Origin: Clostridia bacterium
GTDB lineage: Bacteria; Bacillota; Clostridia; TANB77; CAG-508
Assembly: GCA_022797145.1 (NCBI GenBank)
Contig: JAAWKA010000018.1
Coordinates: 1 to 32,937, forward strand
Direction of reading: 5' to 3'
DNA length: 32,937 nucleotides
Notes under the pieces: generated by a model
The model's database searches: none
The model's input: only the letters and a program-made list of their open reading frames with translations
Told to the model about the DNA's origin: nothing
Position numbers and translations under genes: made by a program
Shown here: positions 16,837-25,880 of the stretch, piece after piece
How positions within the stretch are numbered: the stretch's first letter is position 1
Layout of the letters: each line of letters opens with the position of its first letter

Positions 16837-17280
16837 ATGAATTATGAAGATATAAAAAAATTGATAGAAGATATGGGAAACTCAAAAATAGACTCTCTAG
16901 ATATAGAATTTCCTGAGGGAATGAAAATAAGTATGAAAAAAAATGAAACTAAAGAAAAATTAACCAAAAAAGAAGAAGTATCTCAAATTAATATAAGTAC
17001 AAAAGCACAAATAGAAGAAAAAACAACTTCTAATTGTGATGAAAATTTGAAAATAGTAACTTCTCCAATGGTAGGAACTTTTTATGAAAGTTCATCACCA
17101 AAAGAGGCAGCTTTTGTAAAAATAGGAGATAAAGTAAAAAAAGGAGATGTTCTTTGTATAGTAGAGGCCATGAAATTGATGAATGAAATTGAATCAGAAT
17201 TTGATGGAGAAATTGTAGAGATCTGTGCAAAAAATGAAGACATTGTAGAATTTGGAAAACCATTATTTAAAATAAAATAG
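16837..17280 (+). CDS. accB: biotin carboxyl carrier protein of acetyl-CoA carboxylase
   Basis: This 147-residue carrier holds biotin for the carboxylase. An N-terminal helix (about 1-30) is followed by a charged, flexible Lys/Glu/Thr-rich linker (about 31-75). The biotinyl domain starts at [15 protein letters not shown] and contains the acceptor Lys113 in [13 protein letters not shown] closes the fold. It lies between fabF and fabZ as in streptococcal fab clusters. The operon's own biotin ligase gene is disrupted at 12244-12853, so modification of Lys113 must depend on an enzyme encoded elsewhere, unless that frameshift is a sequencing artefact. Confidence 0.93.
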   Translation: MNYEDIKKLIEDMGNSKIDSLDIEFPEGMKISMKKNETKEKLTKKEEVSQINISTKAQIEEKTTSNCDENLKIVTSPMVGTFYESSSPKEAAFVKIGDKVKKGDVLCIVEAMKLMNEIESEFDGEIVEICAKNEDIVEFGKPLFKIK

Positions 17281-17291
17281 GAGAAGATAAG

Positions 17292-17714
17292 ATGTTAGAT
17301 ATAAATCAAATTATGGAAATTATTCCACAAAGAGCCCCTTTTCTAATGATAGATAAAGTAGAAGAATATGAACCAGGAAAAAGTTGTATAGCATACAAGA
17401 ATGTATGTATAAATGAGCCACACTTTGAAGGTCATTTTCCAAATCAACCTATTATGCCAGGAGTATTAATTGTTGAAGCTTTAGCACAAACAGGAGCAGT
17501 TGCAATTCTTTCTATGGAAGAGAACAAAGGAAAAAATGCTTTATTTGGAGGAATAGATAAATTAAGGTTTAAAAAACAAGTATTACCAGGAGATGTACTA
17601 AAATTAGAAGTGAAGATAATAAAATCAAAAGGGCCAATAGGGGTAGGAGAAGCAATTGCAACAGTAGATGGAAAGGTTGCAGCAAAAGGAGAATTAACTT
17701 TTGCTATTGTTTAA
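17292..17714 (+). CDS. fabZ: 3-hydroxyacyl-ACP dehydratase
   Basis: This 140-residue hot-dog-fold enzyme removes water from 3-hydroxyacyl-ACP to give trans-2-enoyl-ACP. The active-site His48 sits in [12 protein letters not shown] and Glu62 in [12 protein letters not shown]. Both motifs are canonical. The N-terminal [13 protein letters not shown] is also typical. The start has a TAGGAGAAG site overlapping the accB stop, so it is coupled to accB. There is no sign of a FabA-like isomerase sequence. Unsaturated fatty acids, if made, must come by another route such as a FabM or FabZ paralogue elsewhere. Confidence 0.95.
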   Translation: MLDINQIMEIIPQRAPFLMIDKVEEYEPGKSCIAYKNVCINEPHFEGHFPNQPIMPGVLIVEALAQTGAVAILSMEENKGKNALFGGIDKLRFKKQVLPGDVLKLEVKIIKSKGPIGVGEAIATVDGKVAAKGELTFAIV

Positions 17715-17751
17715 AATAAATCTATATATATAAAAATAGAAGGAGAGAAAT

Positions 17752-19095
17752 ATGCTAAAAAAAGTATTAGTAGCAAATCGTGGAGAAATAGCAGTTAGAA
17801 TAATAAGAGCGTGTAGAGAAATGGGGATACATACAGTTGCTATATACTCAGAGGCTGATAAAACAGCCCTACATAAAAGTTTAGCAGATGAAGCAATATG
17901 TGTAGGACCAGCTATTTCAACAAAAAGCTATTTAAATATAAAAAATATAATAGAAGCAGCATGTTTAACTGGATGTGATAGTATTCATCCAGGATTTGGA
18001 TTTTTATCTGAAAATAGTAATTTTGCCCAAATATGTGATGAAATAGGAATTAAATTTATAGGGCCAAACTATAAATTAATTGAACTAATGGGAAATAAAT
18101 CAAAGGCTAAAGAAACAATGAAAGCTGCTGGAATACCAGTAATAGAAGGATCAGATGGGATATTATTATCAAAAGAAGAGGCTATACAAATTGCAAATAA
18201 AATTAAATATCCAGTTATTTTAAAAGCATCTGCAGGTGGTGGAGGAAAAGGAATACGTATAGCATATACAAAAGAAGAATTAGAAAAGGCGTATGAAATA
18301 GTAAAAAAAGAAGCAAAAACATCATTTAATGATGATAGCATATATCTTGAAAAATATATAGAAAATCCAAGACATGTAGAAATTCAAATATTAGCAGATG
18401 AACATAAAAATTGTATTCATTTAGGTGAAAGAGATTGTTCAATTCAAAGAAGAAACCAAAAAATTATAGAAGAAACTCCATCTCCTGTAATAGATGATAA
18501 ACTAAGAAAGAAAATGGGAGAAATAGTAATAAAAGCTGCAAAAGAAATAGGATATCAAAATGCAGGAACAATAGAGTTTTTAGTAGATAAAAATAAAGAA
18601 TTTTATTTTATGGAAATGAATACACGAGTACAAGTAGAACATCCTATAACAGAAATGGTAACAGGGATAGATATTATAAAAGAGCAAATAAAAATAGCAT
18701 CAGGAGAGAAACTTGAATATAATCAAAAAGATATAAGATTTTCTGGACATAGCATAGAATGTAGGATAAATGCAGAAAATCCAAATAAAAATTTCATGCC
18801 TTCTCCAGGAACTATAAATGGATTACATATGCCAGGAGGAAATGGAATAAGAATAGATACTTCAATATATTCAGGATATACAATTCCAATGAATTATGAT
18901 TCAATGCTTGCCAAGGTTATTGTTCATGGAAAAACAAGAAAAGAGGCTATTTGCAAAATGAAAAGTGCATTGGCAGAAATGGTAGTTGAGGGAATTAATA
19001 CAAATACAGATTTTTTATATAAAATACTAGAAAATCAGAATTTTATAAATAATAATTATGATACATCATTTATTAACAAAGAATTTAATTTATAA
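17752..19095 (+). CDS. accC: biotin carboxylase subunit of acetyl-CoA carboxylase
   Basis: AccC uses ATP and bicarbonate to carboxylate the biotin on AccB. The 447 residues cover the three usual parts: the N-terminal KVLVANRGEIAVRIIRACRE, the ATP-grasp glycine loop KASAGGGGKG (about 158-167), and the catalytic block ERDCSIQRRNQKIIEE with MNTRVQVEHPITE, where Arg292 and Glu296 fall at the same numbers as in E. coli. The C-terminal DSMLAKVIVHG is standard. It starts after an AAGGAGAG site 37 bases beyond fabZ. Confidence 0.96.
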   Translation: MLKKVLVANRGEIAVRIIRACREMGIHTVAIYSEADKTALHKSLADEAICVGPAISTKSYLNIKNIIEAACLTGCDSIHPGFGFLSENSNFAQICDEIGIKFIGPNYKLIELMGNKSKAKETMKAAGIPVIEGSDGILLSKEEAIQIANKIKYPVILKASAGGGGKGIRIAYTKEELEKAYEIVKKEAKTSFNDDSIYLEKYIENPRHVEIQILADEHKNCIHLGERDCSIQRRNQKIIEETPSPVIDDKLRKKMGEIVIKAAKEIGYQNAGTIEFLVDKNKEFYFMEMNTRVQVEHPITEMVTGIDIIKEQIKIASGEKLEYNQKDIRFSGHSIECRINAENPNKNFMPSPGTINGLHMPGGNGIRIDTSIYSGYTIPMNYDSMLAKVIVHGKTRKEAICKMKSALAEMVVEGINTNTDFLYKILENQNFINNNYDTSFINKEFNL

Positions 19096-19123
19096 AGATT
19101 GCAATGATTGAGTAGGAGATAGT

Positions 19124-19978
19124 ATGGTAATTGATAAAATAAAAAAAGTAAATAACATAAAAGTAATTTCTAAAAGAAATACTAAAGCATCAGATATGCT
19201 TATTGGTAAATGGGCAAAATGTGATAATTGTAAAGAAATAATATATAAAGATGAGATAAGGAAAAATTTAAGTGTGTGTCCAAATTGTGGAAAACATTTT
19301 AGGCTATCATCAAGAAGAAGAATAAAACAGATAATAGATGAAGGAACATTTATAGAAATAGCAAAAGGATTACAAACAAAAGATCCTCTAAAATTTGAAG
19401 GATATACAAAGAAACTAGAAACTTTAAAAGAAAAGACAAAAATAGAAGAGGCAGTTGTAGCAGGAATAGGAGAAATATCAGGAAGTAAAGTAGTAATTGC
19501 GATTATGGATGGAAATTTTCTTATGGGAAGTATGGGAAGTGTTGTAGGTGAAAAAATAACACTTGCAGTAGAAGAAGCAATAAAACAAAGGTTGCCACTT
19601 ATTATATTTTGTGTATCTGGTGGAGCTAGAATGCAAGAGGGAATTATATCATTAATGCAAATGGCAAAAACTTCAGCAGCATTAGCAAAATTAAATGAAG
19701 CAGGATTACTATATATATCAGTATTAACAGATCCGACAACAGGAGGAGTAACAGCAAGTTTTGCTATGTTAGGAGATATTATATTAGCAGAACCCAAAGC
19801 ATTAATAGGGTTTGCAGGTCCAAGGGTAATAGAACAAACAATAAAGCAACAATTGCCAGAAGGTTTTCAAAAATCAGAATTTTTATTAAAACATGGTTTT
19901 ATTGATAAGATAGTAGAAAGAAAAGACATGAAAAAAACATTAGAAGAGTTATTAAAATTACATAAAGAAAATAAATAG
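19124..19978 (+). CDS. accD: acetyl-CoA carboxylase carboxyltransferase subunit beta
   Basis: The beta half of the carboxyltransferase moves CO2 from biotin to acetyl-CoA. The 284 residues contain the N-terminal four-cysteine zinc finger (Cys33, Cys36, Cys52, Cys55) and the crotonase-type core with [31 protein letters not shown] and [11 protein letters not shown]. These motifs distinguish it from AccA and from propionyl-CoA carboxylases. The gene follows accC after 28 bases and is followed by accA after 14, so the subunits are made together. Confidence 0.95.
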   Translation: MVIDKIKKVNNIKVISKRNTKASDMLIGKWAKCDNCKEIIYKDEIRKNLSVCPNCGKHFRLSSRRRIKQIIDEGTFIEIAKGLQTKDPLKFEGYTKKLETLKEKTKIEEAVVAGIGEISGSKVVIAIMDGNFLMGSMGSVVGEKITLAVEEAIKQRLPLIIFCVSGGARMQEGIISLMQMAKTSAALAKLNEAGLLYISVLTDPTTGGVTASFAMLGDIILAEPKALIGFAGPRVIEQTIKQQLPEGFQKSEFLLKHGFIDKIVERKDMKKTLEELLKLHKENK

Positions 19979-19992
19979 AAAGGAAGACAATA

Positions 19993-20793
19993 ATGTCAAA
20001 AAAAACATTAACGGCATGGGATAGGGTATTACTTGCAAGAAAAAATGATAGACCTAAAACCCTAGATTATATAAAACTAATAACAGAGGATTTTATAGAA
20101 TTGCATGGAGATAGACAATTTGGTGATGATCCTTCTATTATAGGAGGTATAGGAAGAATTGGAGAACATGTAGTAACAGTAATTGGCCAGCAAAAGGGAA
20201 AAACTACAAAAGAAAATATGGAAAGAAATTTTGGCATGACAAATCCAGAAGGATATAGAAAAGCTTTAAGATTAATGAAACAAGCAGAAAAATTTAAAAG
20301 ACCAATAATAACATTTATAGATACACCAGGTGCATTTCCAGGAATGGGAGCAGAAGAAAGAGGACAAGGAGAAGCAATAGCAAGAAACATGTTTGAAATG
20401 TCTAAATTAAAAGTACCAATCATATGTATAGTAATTGGAGAAGGATCAAGTGGAGGGGCACTTGCTTTAGGAATAGGAGATAGTATTATAATGTTAGAAA
20501 ATTCTATTTACTCAATTTTATCACCAGAAGGATTTGCTAGTATTTTGTATAAAGATTCAACAAAAAGTAAAGAGGCAGCAGAAAATATGAAAATAACAGC
20601 AAAAGATTTAAAACAATTAGAAGTAATAGATAGTATAATAAAAGAACCAGAAGGGGGAGCAGGGCAAGAGCCAGAACAGGTTGCTAAAAATATAAAAAAA
20701 GAGATAATAGAACAAATAGAGGAACTGAAAAAAATAGAAATAGAGGAACTATTAGAAAAACGTTATTGTAAATTTAGAAAAATAGGTATTTAA
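19993..20793 (+). CDS. accA: acetyl-CoA carboxylase carboxyltransferase subunit alpha
   Basis: The alpha half pairs with AccD. The 266-residue product is shorter than the E. coli protein (about 319) but matches the compact Firmicutes form. Motifs are [24 protein letters not shown], the [17 protein letters not shown] region, [20 protein letters not shown] and [16 protein letters not shown], all characteristic of AccA. The Ile- and Glu-rich C-terminus is typical. It is the last carboxylase gene of the operon, 33 bases before fabI. Confidence 0.95.
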   Translation: MSKKTLTAWDRVLLARKNDRPKTLDYIKLITEDFIELHGDRQFGDDPSIIGGIGRIGEHVVTVIGQQKGKTTKENMERNFGMTNPEGYRKALRLMKQAEKFKRPIITFIDTPGAFPGMGAEERGQGEAIARNMFEMSKLKVPIICIVIGEGSSGGALALGIGDSIIMLENSIYSILSPEGFASILYKDSTKSKEAAENMKITAKDLKQLEVIDSIIKEPEGGAGQEPEQVAKNIKKEIIEQIEELKKIEIEELLEKRYCKFRKIGI

Positions 20794-20826
20794 AAATAAT
20801 AATAAAATTAGGGAGGAAAGTAAAAA

Positions 20827-21597
20827 ATGATATTACAAGGAAAAAAAGTTTTGATTATGGGAATTAGAAACAAATGGAGTATAGCTTGGGGAGCAGCACA
20901 AGCAGCACAAGAACAAGGTGCACAAGTGATTTTTACACATCATCCAATGGAGAATGTAGAAAAATTACAAGAATTAATAAAAGAAATACCAGGAGCAAAA
21001 ACTTATGAATGTGATGCCGCGACAGATGAAAGTATTAAAGAAGCTTTAGAAGGTGTGAAAAAGGACTTTGGAAAAATAGATGGAATTTTACATAGTATAG
21101 CACATGCTAATACAGAAGACTTGAGAAATAACTTTATACAAACTTCAAGAGAGGGATTTTCTCATGCAAATGATATAAGTGCATATTCATTAGTTGCAGT
21201 AGCAAGAATTGCAAAAGAAATTGATTTAATAAATGAAGAAGGAAGTATTGTAGCATTAACATATTATGGTTCAGAAAAAACTATGGATAATTATAATGTT
21301 ATGGGAGTAGCAAAAGCGGCATTAGAAGCAAGTATCAGATATTTATCAAAGGATTTAGGAGAAACAGGAATAAGAATTAATGCTATTTCAGCAGGTCCAA
21401 TAAAAACACTATCAGCAAAAGGAATCAAAGATTTTGGATCAATATTAGATGTGGTAGAAAAACGTGCACCTTTAAAAAGAAATGTGACACAATTAGAAGT
21501 TGGAAATGTAGCAGCATTTTTATTTAGTAATTTGTCAAGATCAGTTACAGGAGAAATAATACATGCAGATAATGGTTTTTTTGTAACAGGAATTTAA
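20827..21597 (+). CDS. fabI: enoyl-ACP reductase (NADH), FabI type
   Basis: FabI completes each elongation round by reducing trans-2-enoyl-ACP. The 256-residue protein carries the FabI-specific cofactor motif GIRNKWSIAWGAAQA (about 12-26), DGILHSIAHA in mid-protein, and the catalytic Tyr146, Tyr156 and Lys163 (LTYYGSEK, NYNVMGVAKA), at the same numbers as E. coli FabI. This Y-x6-K spacing separates it from ordinary SDRs. A TTAGGGAGG site precedes the ATG. Its place at the end of the operon differs from streptococcal clusters, which carry fabK near the front. No terminator is visible in the 66 bases after it. Confidence 0.95.
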   Translation: MILQGKKVLIMGIRNKWSIAWGAAQAAQEQGAQVIFTHHPMENVEKLQELIKEIPGAKTYECDAATDESIKEALEGVKKDFGKIDGILHSIAHANTEDLRNNFIQTSREGFSHANDISAYSLVAVARIAKEIDLINEEGSIVALTYYGSEKTMDNYNVMGVAKAALEASIRYLSKDLGETGIRINAISAGPIKTLSAKGIKDFGSILDVVEKRAPLKRNVTQLEVGNVAAFLFSNLSRSVTGEIIHADNGFFVTGI

Positions 21598-21663
21598 TAA
21601 AAATTTAAAAATAAATTATAAAAATAGTACAAATGGAAAATACTATATATAAAGGAGAATGTT

Positions 21664-23907
21664 ATGAAAATGAAAACATTTATAAAGTATATAGTATTTT
21701 TTTTGATGTTTCTTTTCCTATTTTCAAGTAAATCTATTGCTTCAATAAAAAAAGAGGGAATTGAAAATTTTCCAGAAAGTTATAGACCATATTTATATGA
21801 ATTAAAAAGGAAATATCCTAATTGGGAATTTACAGCATTATACACAGGTTTTGATTGGAATTATGTTATATCTCAAGAATATAGAAATGATAAAAACTTA
21901 GTACCACTATCATATTCAGATTATTGGAAGTGTACAGATAATGGAATATATAATGTAGAAATAGATAAAGGCTGGGTGAATGCATCAAGAGCAGCTGTAG
22001 AATATACTATGGATCCGAGAAATTTTTTAAATGAAGTACGAATATTCCAATTTGAAAAATTATCATACGATCCTAAAATAAACTCAAAAGAGGGCGTAGA
22101 AAAAATTTTATATGGTACAGAATTTTATAATAGAGCTGTGACTTATAGAAATGCAGCAGGAAATTATTTTACAATGAATGAAAAGTATTCAGATTTGATA
22201 TGGAATTCAGGAGTATATTCAGGAGTAAGTCCATATCATCTAGCATCTAGAATAAAACAAGAAGTAGGACCATTCATAAGTCATAATTCAATTAGCGGTT
22301 CAGTAGCAGGATTTGAGGGATATTATAATTTTTATAATATAGGTGCAACGAGTTCGACAGAACCATTAGGAGCAATAAAAAATGGATTACAGTTTGCCAA
22401 AGATGGAAAAGGGGCATCAGAAAGTGTAAAAGCAAATCTATTTATTCCTTGGGATAATCCAGAAAGAGCAATAAAAGGTGGAGCAGTTTTTATTGGAAGT
22501 AGCTATATATTGGTAGGACAAAATAATTTATATTTACAGAAATTTGATGTAAATGATGATAGACCAGGTAACTTATTTTGGCATCAATATATGACAAATT
22601 GCCTTGCACCATATAGTGAATCAAGTAGCATTCATAAGGCATATTCATCAAATGGATTATTAAATTCATCTATTGGATTTGTTATACCAATTTATGAAAA
22701 CATGCCTAAATATATGACAGAAAATCCAAATATAATTGCAACTGATTATGATACAGATAACACAAAAGTATATGCAGATGTAACAGGAAATTTAAATGTC
22801 AGAGTGGGGCCTTCAACATCATATGAAATTTTAACTACAATTACAAGAGATGTAACATTTACAAGAATAAAAAAGGGAAAGCAAAATGGAGAAAGATGGG
22901 ATAAAATAGAATTAGAAAATGGAATGGTAGGATATGTATTTCAAAGTTATATAAAAGAAGTGCCAGAAAAAGAAATTCAAAAAATAGATTTAAGTATAGA
23001 TAATAAAATTATAAATGTAGGAAGTACAGCTAATGTTAAAATAGAAATAGAACCACAAGATGCAAAAAAAGATGTAATATGGAGTTCAAGTGATGAAAAT
23101 ATAGTAATTGTAGAAAATGGACTTTTAACTGCTATTTCACCAGGAACAGCCATTATAACTGCACAAAATACTTCAGGAACAGTAAAAGCTACAATAGAAA
23201 TTATAGTAGAACAAAATGCTTCTAAAATTATATTATCAAAAGATGACATGCAAATATTAAAAGGTGATAGTATAAAACTTACAGCAAATATACTACCAGA
23301 GAATACAACAAATAAAAATTTAGTATGGGTATCACAAGATACAAATATAGTAGATGTGACAAATGATGGAATAATAACTGCAAAAGAAACAGGAAGTACA
23401 CAGGTTATTGTTAAATGGCAAAAAGATAATAAAATACAAGCGAAGTGTAATATTACTGTAAAAGACAAAAATCCTAATATAGTGTTAGAATTTAGTAAGG
23501 AACTTAGAGTAGAAGCAGATGAAATTAGTAAAATAGATATAGAGAAGTCGAAAGTAAGAGAAATAAAAAAATTAATAAATACAAATTTAAATGTAGAAAT
23601 ATATAAAGAGGGAAAACTACTATCAGAAGATGAAAAAATTGGTACTGGTACACAATTGATTCTAAAAGATGCAAATCAAAATGAAGTATATAAATATGTA
23701 TTTATTATATATGGAGATGTAAATGGTGATGGACTAATAAATTCATTAGATGTGTTGGTATTACAAAAGCATATATTAGAAATAAAGGAAATAACAGGTA
23801 TTTATAAAAAAGCAGCAAATATTTCTAAAAATGGGAGGTTACCAAATTCTTTAGACGTTTTAAAAGTGCAAAAGCATATATTGGAAACAAAATTTATAGA
23901 ACAATAA
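21664..23907 (+). CDS. secreted glucosaminidase-like peptidoglycan hydrolase with SH3, two Ig-like modules and a dockerin
   Basis: The 747-residue protein has a signal peptide at 1-27 (…SKSIA). Residues about 35-340 are a glucosaminidase (LytD/GH73-like) domain that would cut the glycan backbone of peptidoglycan. Glu200 in SRIKQEVGP is the likely catalytic acid, and GYYNFYNIGA is the downstream family motif. A bacterial SH3 domain follows (about 369-435, NLNVRVGPSTSYEI), then two Big_2-type Ig-like modules (about 441-602), and a small beta module (about 606-684) that runs directly into a dockerin (685-747). The first calcium loop, DVNGDGLINSLD, is canonical. The second (NISKNGRLPNSLD) has one extra residue and weaker ligands. 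The gene lies 66 bases behind fabI without a clear terminator and 35 bases ahead of a cohesin gene, which probably encodes its anchor. Confidence 0.85.
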   Translation: MKMKTFIKYIVFFLMFLFLFSSKSIASIKKEGIENFPESYRPYLYELKRKYPNWEFTALYTGFDWNYVISQEYRNDKNLVPLSYSDYWKCTDNGIYNVEIDKGWVNASRAAVEYTMDPRNFLNEVRIFQFEKLSYDPKINSKEGVEKILYGTEFYNRAVTYRNAAGNYFTMNEKYSDLIWNSGVYSGVSPYHLASRIKQEVGPFISHNSISGSVAGFEGYYNFYNIGATSSTEPLGAIKNGLQFAKDGKGASESVKANLFIPWDNPERAIKGGAVFIGSSYILVGQNNLYLQKFDVNDDRPGNLFWHQYMTNCLAPYSESSSIHKAYSSNGLLNSSIGFVIPIYENMPKYMTENPNIIATDYDTDNTKVYADVTGNLNVRVGPSTSYEILTTITRDVTFTRIKKGKQNGERWDKIELENGMVGYVFQSYIKEVPEKEIQKIDLSIDNKIINVGSTANVKIEIEPQDAKKDVIWSSSDENIVIVENGLLTAISPGTAIITAQNTSGTVKATIEIIVEQNASKIILSKDDMQILKGDSIKLTANILPENTTNKNLVWVSQDTNIVDVTNDGIITAKETGSTQVIVKWQKDNKIQAKCNITVKDKNPNIVLEFSKELRVEADEISKIDIEKSKVREIKKLINTNLNVEIYKEGKLLSEDEKIGTGTQLILKDANQNEVYKYVFIIYGDVNGDGLINSLDVLVLQKHILEIKEITGIYKKAANISKNGRLPNSLDVLKVQKHILETKFIEQ

Positions 23908-23942
23908 TTTCATAATATAAATTAATAAAGAAAGGATAGGCT

Positions 23943-25256
23943 ATGAAAAGAATAAAATTATTTTTATCAATTCTACTATTTATAGGAATAGTAATAATTG
24001 CAAGTAAGATAAATGCAGCAAGTATTACAGCATCATCTAGTAAAAGTACAATAAATGTAGGAGAAGAATTTAATGTTAGTATAAATTTAAGTGGAGCAAG
24101 TGTTGCAACTTTAACAACAAGATTAACTGTAGATACAAGTAAAGTAGAATATGTATCTGGACCAAGTAACAGTAGTTTTTCAAATGGAAGGGCAATTTAT
24201 ACCTGGACAGATCCAACAGGAGGGAGTAATCCAAAAACAGGAGGAACAATAGTAACATTTAAGTTTAGAGCAAAACAAACAGGAAAAGCAAGTTTTCAAG
24301 TGTCAGGGGAATTTTATGATCCAGACGAAAATCCAATAACAGTAAGTTTCTCAGGGACGAATGTAACTATACAACAAAAAACAGAAGTTAATCCACCGAC
24401 TAATAATGGAACAACTAATACACCTTCACAAGGAGGAACAACAACTCCACCAACCAGTCCAACAACTCCAAATAATCCAACAACGCCCAATAGACCAAGT
24501 AGTGGAACAAGTAATAATCAAACGACTAATAATAGTAGTGATAATGCAAATTTAAAAAATTTGCATATAGATATAGAAGGAATGACACCTAAGTTTAGTA
24601 AAAATACGACAAACTATTATATAGTAATTCAAAATAACATAGATAAAATAAATGTAACAGCAGAGCCAGAAGATAATAGAGCAAAGGTAGAAATAACAGG
24701 TAATACAAATTTGAAATCAGGAGTAAATAAAATAAAAATACAGGTAACAGCACAAGATAATAAAACAAAAAAGGCATATATTATTAATGTGACGAAAACA
24801 GATAATCCAGATTTAGCTAATGCAAATTTAGAAAATTTAGCTATAGAAAATGTAACATTAAATCCAGAATTTGATAAAGATATAACAGAATACAAAGTAG
24901 AGATATCAAGTATAGAAGAAAAGTTAAATATACTTGCAATACCACAAATAGAAGGAGCACAAGTACAAATAACAGGAAACGAGAATTTGCAATTTGGAGA
25001 AAATATTATAAAAATAACAGTAATAGCAAAAGATGGAATAACAACAAAAGATTATACTATAAATATTTATAAAAAGACACAAGAAGAAGAAAATGAGGGG
25101 TTGGAAGCTACAAATAATCAGGAGCAATTAAATGAAGTGGAAGAACAAAAAAATATAACAGTAGGAGAAATAATATTTATAGCAATAATTCTTATAGGAG
25201 TTACTGGTATTATAATATATTTAATAACAAAATATCTAAAGGAAAATAAACAGTAA
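23943..25256 (+). CDS. membrane-anchored cohesin protein with two cadherin-like modules
   Basis: The 437-residue exported protein has a signal peptide at 1-25 (…SKINA). A cohesin-like beta-sandwich covers about 28-143, with LTVDTSKVEYVSGP, GGTIVTFKFRAKQTGKASF and SGEFYDPDENP. A Thr/Pro/Asn-rich linker (about 148-200) follows. Two cadherin-like (PF12733-type) modules then start at ANLKNLHIDIEGMTPKFS and ANLENLAIENVTLNPEFD. A hydrophobic helix near the C-terminus (EIIFIAIILIGVTGIIIYLI) with the basic tail KYLKENKQ fixes it in the membrane. There is no LPXTG motif. It follows the dockerin-bearing glucosaminidase by 35 bases with an AAAGGATAGG site, so the pair is co-transcribed. It is the likely surface receptor of that enzyme, by inference. 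Confidence 0.82.
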   Translation: MKRIKLFLSILLFIGIVIIASKINAASITASSSKSTINVGEEFNVSINLSGASVATLTTRLTVDTSKVEYVSGPSNSSFSNGRAIYTWTDPTGGSNPKTGGTIVTFKFRAKQTGKASFQVSGEFYDPDENPITVSFSGTNVTIQQKTEVNPPTNNGTTNTPSQGGTTTPPTSPTTPNNPTTPNRPSSGTSNNQTTNNSSDNANLKNLHIDIEGMTPKFSKNTTNYYIVIQNNIDKINVTAEPEDNRAKVEITGNTNLKSGVNKIKIQVTAQDNKTKKAYIINVTKTDNPDLANANLENLAIENVTLNPEFDKDITEYKVEISSIEEKLNILAIPQIEGAQVQITGNENLQFGENIIKITVIAKDGITTKDYTINIYKKTQEEENEGLEATNNQEQLNEVEEQKNITVGEIIFIAIILIGVTGIIIYLITKYLKENKQ

Positions 25257-25368
25257 AAATAGTTGTAATAAAAAATGAATATAAGAGAAAATGCAGATAA
25301 TATAGAGAGTGATTTATAATATGAGATTTAATATATAAAAATTGTAATAGAAGATAGATAAGAGAGTG

Positions 25369-25402
25369 AATAAAGTACTAGAAAATAGTACTTTATTTTT
25401 AT
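25369..25402 (+). terminator. rho-independent terminator after the second cohesin gene
   Basis: AATAAAGTACTA and TAGTACTTTATT form a perfect 12-bp stem with a GAAAA loop and a following T run. This is the first clear terminator downstream of the fab genes, so readthrough from fab into the hydrolase/cohesin pair would end here. Confidence 0.8.
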
Positions 25403-25817
25403 AATTTTTACATAAATACTTGAATGTAAAGTAATATTTTATATAGTATGGAATATAAAATATGTGGAAAATTTGCTAATGTGCTAATGTAATTAATAGA
25501 GAAAAATTAGGTTGTAATTCTATCAAGCCATGTGGAAGTAGTCTCAGTGCTAGGTCTAAAAAAATAAAAAGTGTTGATAAATCAAGGATTACAGAAAATG
25601 AAAAAATTATAAATTTTAATAGAATAATACTAAAATAGAAAAGTAAAAGTCAAAAATTAGTGATCTGGAGTGTTGGAAGATGAATCTACACATATGAGAA
25701 GGACTAATTATAGATAATTTTTAACCAAGATAAAACATAGAATTATACTTTATTTTATTAAATCTACAGAAAAATAGTTCAGAAAAAATGAAAAATCCAC
25801 TTTTTTCGTAGTGAATA
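25403..25817. other. non-coding AT-rich stretch
   Basis: No gene, RNA or clear repeat is visible. Frames on both strands are broken every few codons and no strong ribosome binding site with a following frame is present. Confidence 0.5.
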
Positions 25818-25846
25818 TTGATAAAATTTAAATTATAGCATATAAT
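25818..25846 (+). promoter_or_regulatory. promoter for the ATPase gene
   Basis: TTGATA (25818-25823), 17 bases and TATAAT (25841-25846) form a near-perfect sigma-A promoter about 35 bases ahead of the ATG at 25881. Confidence 0.75.
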
Positions 25847-25880
25847 ACTTATAAACTAATTCAAGAAAGAGTGAGAATAT

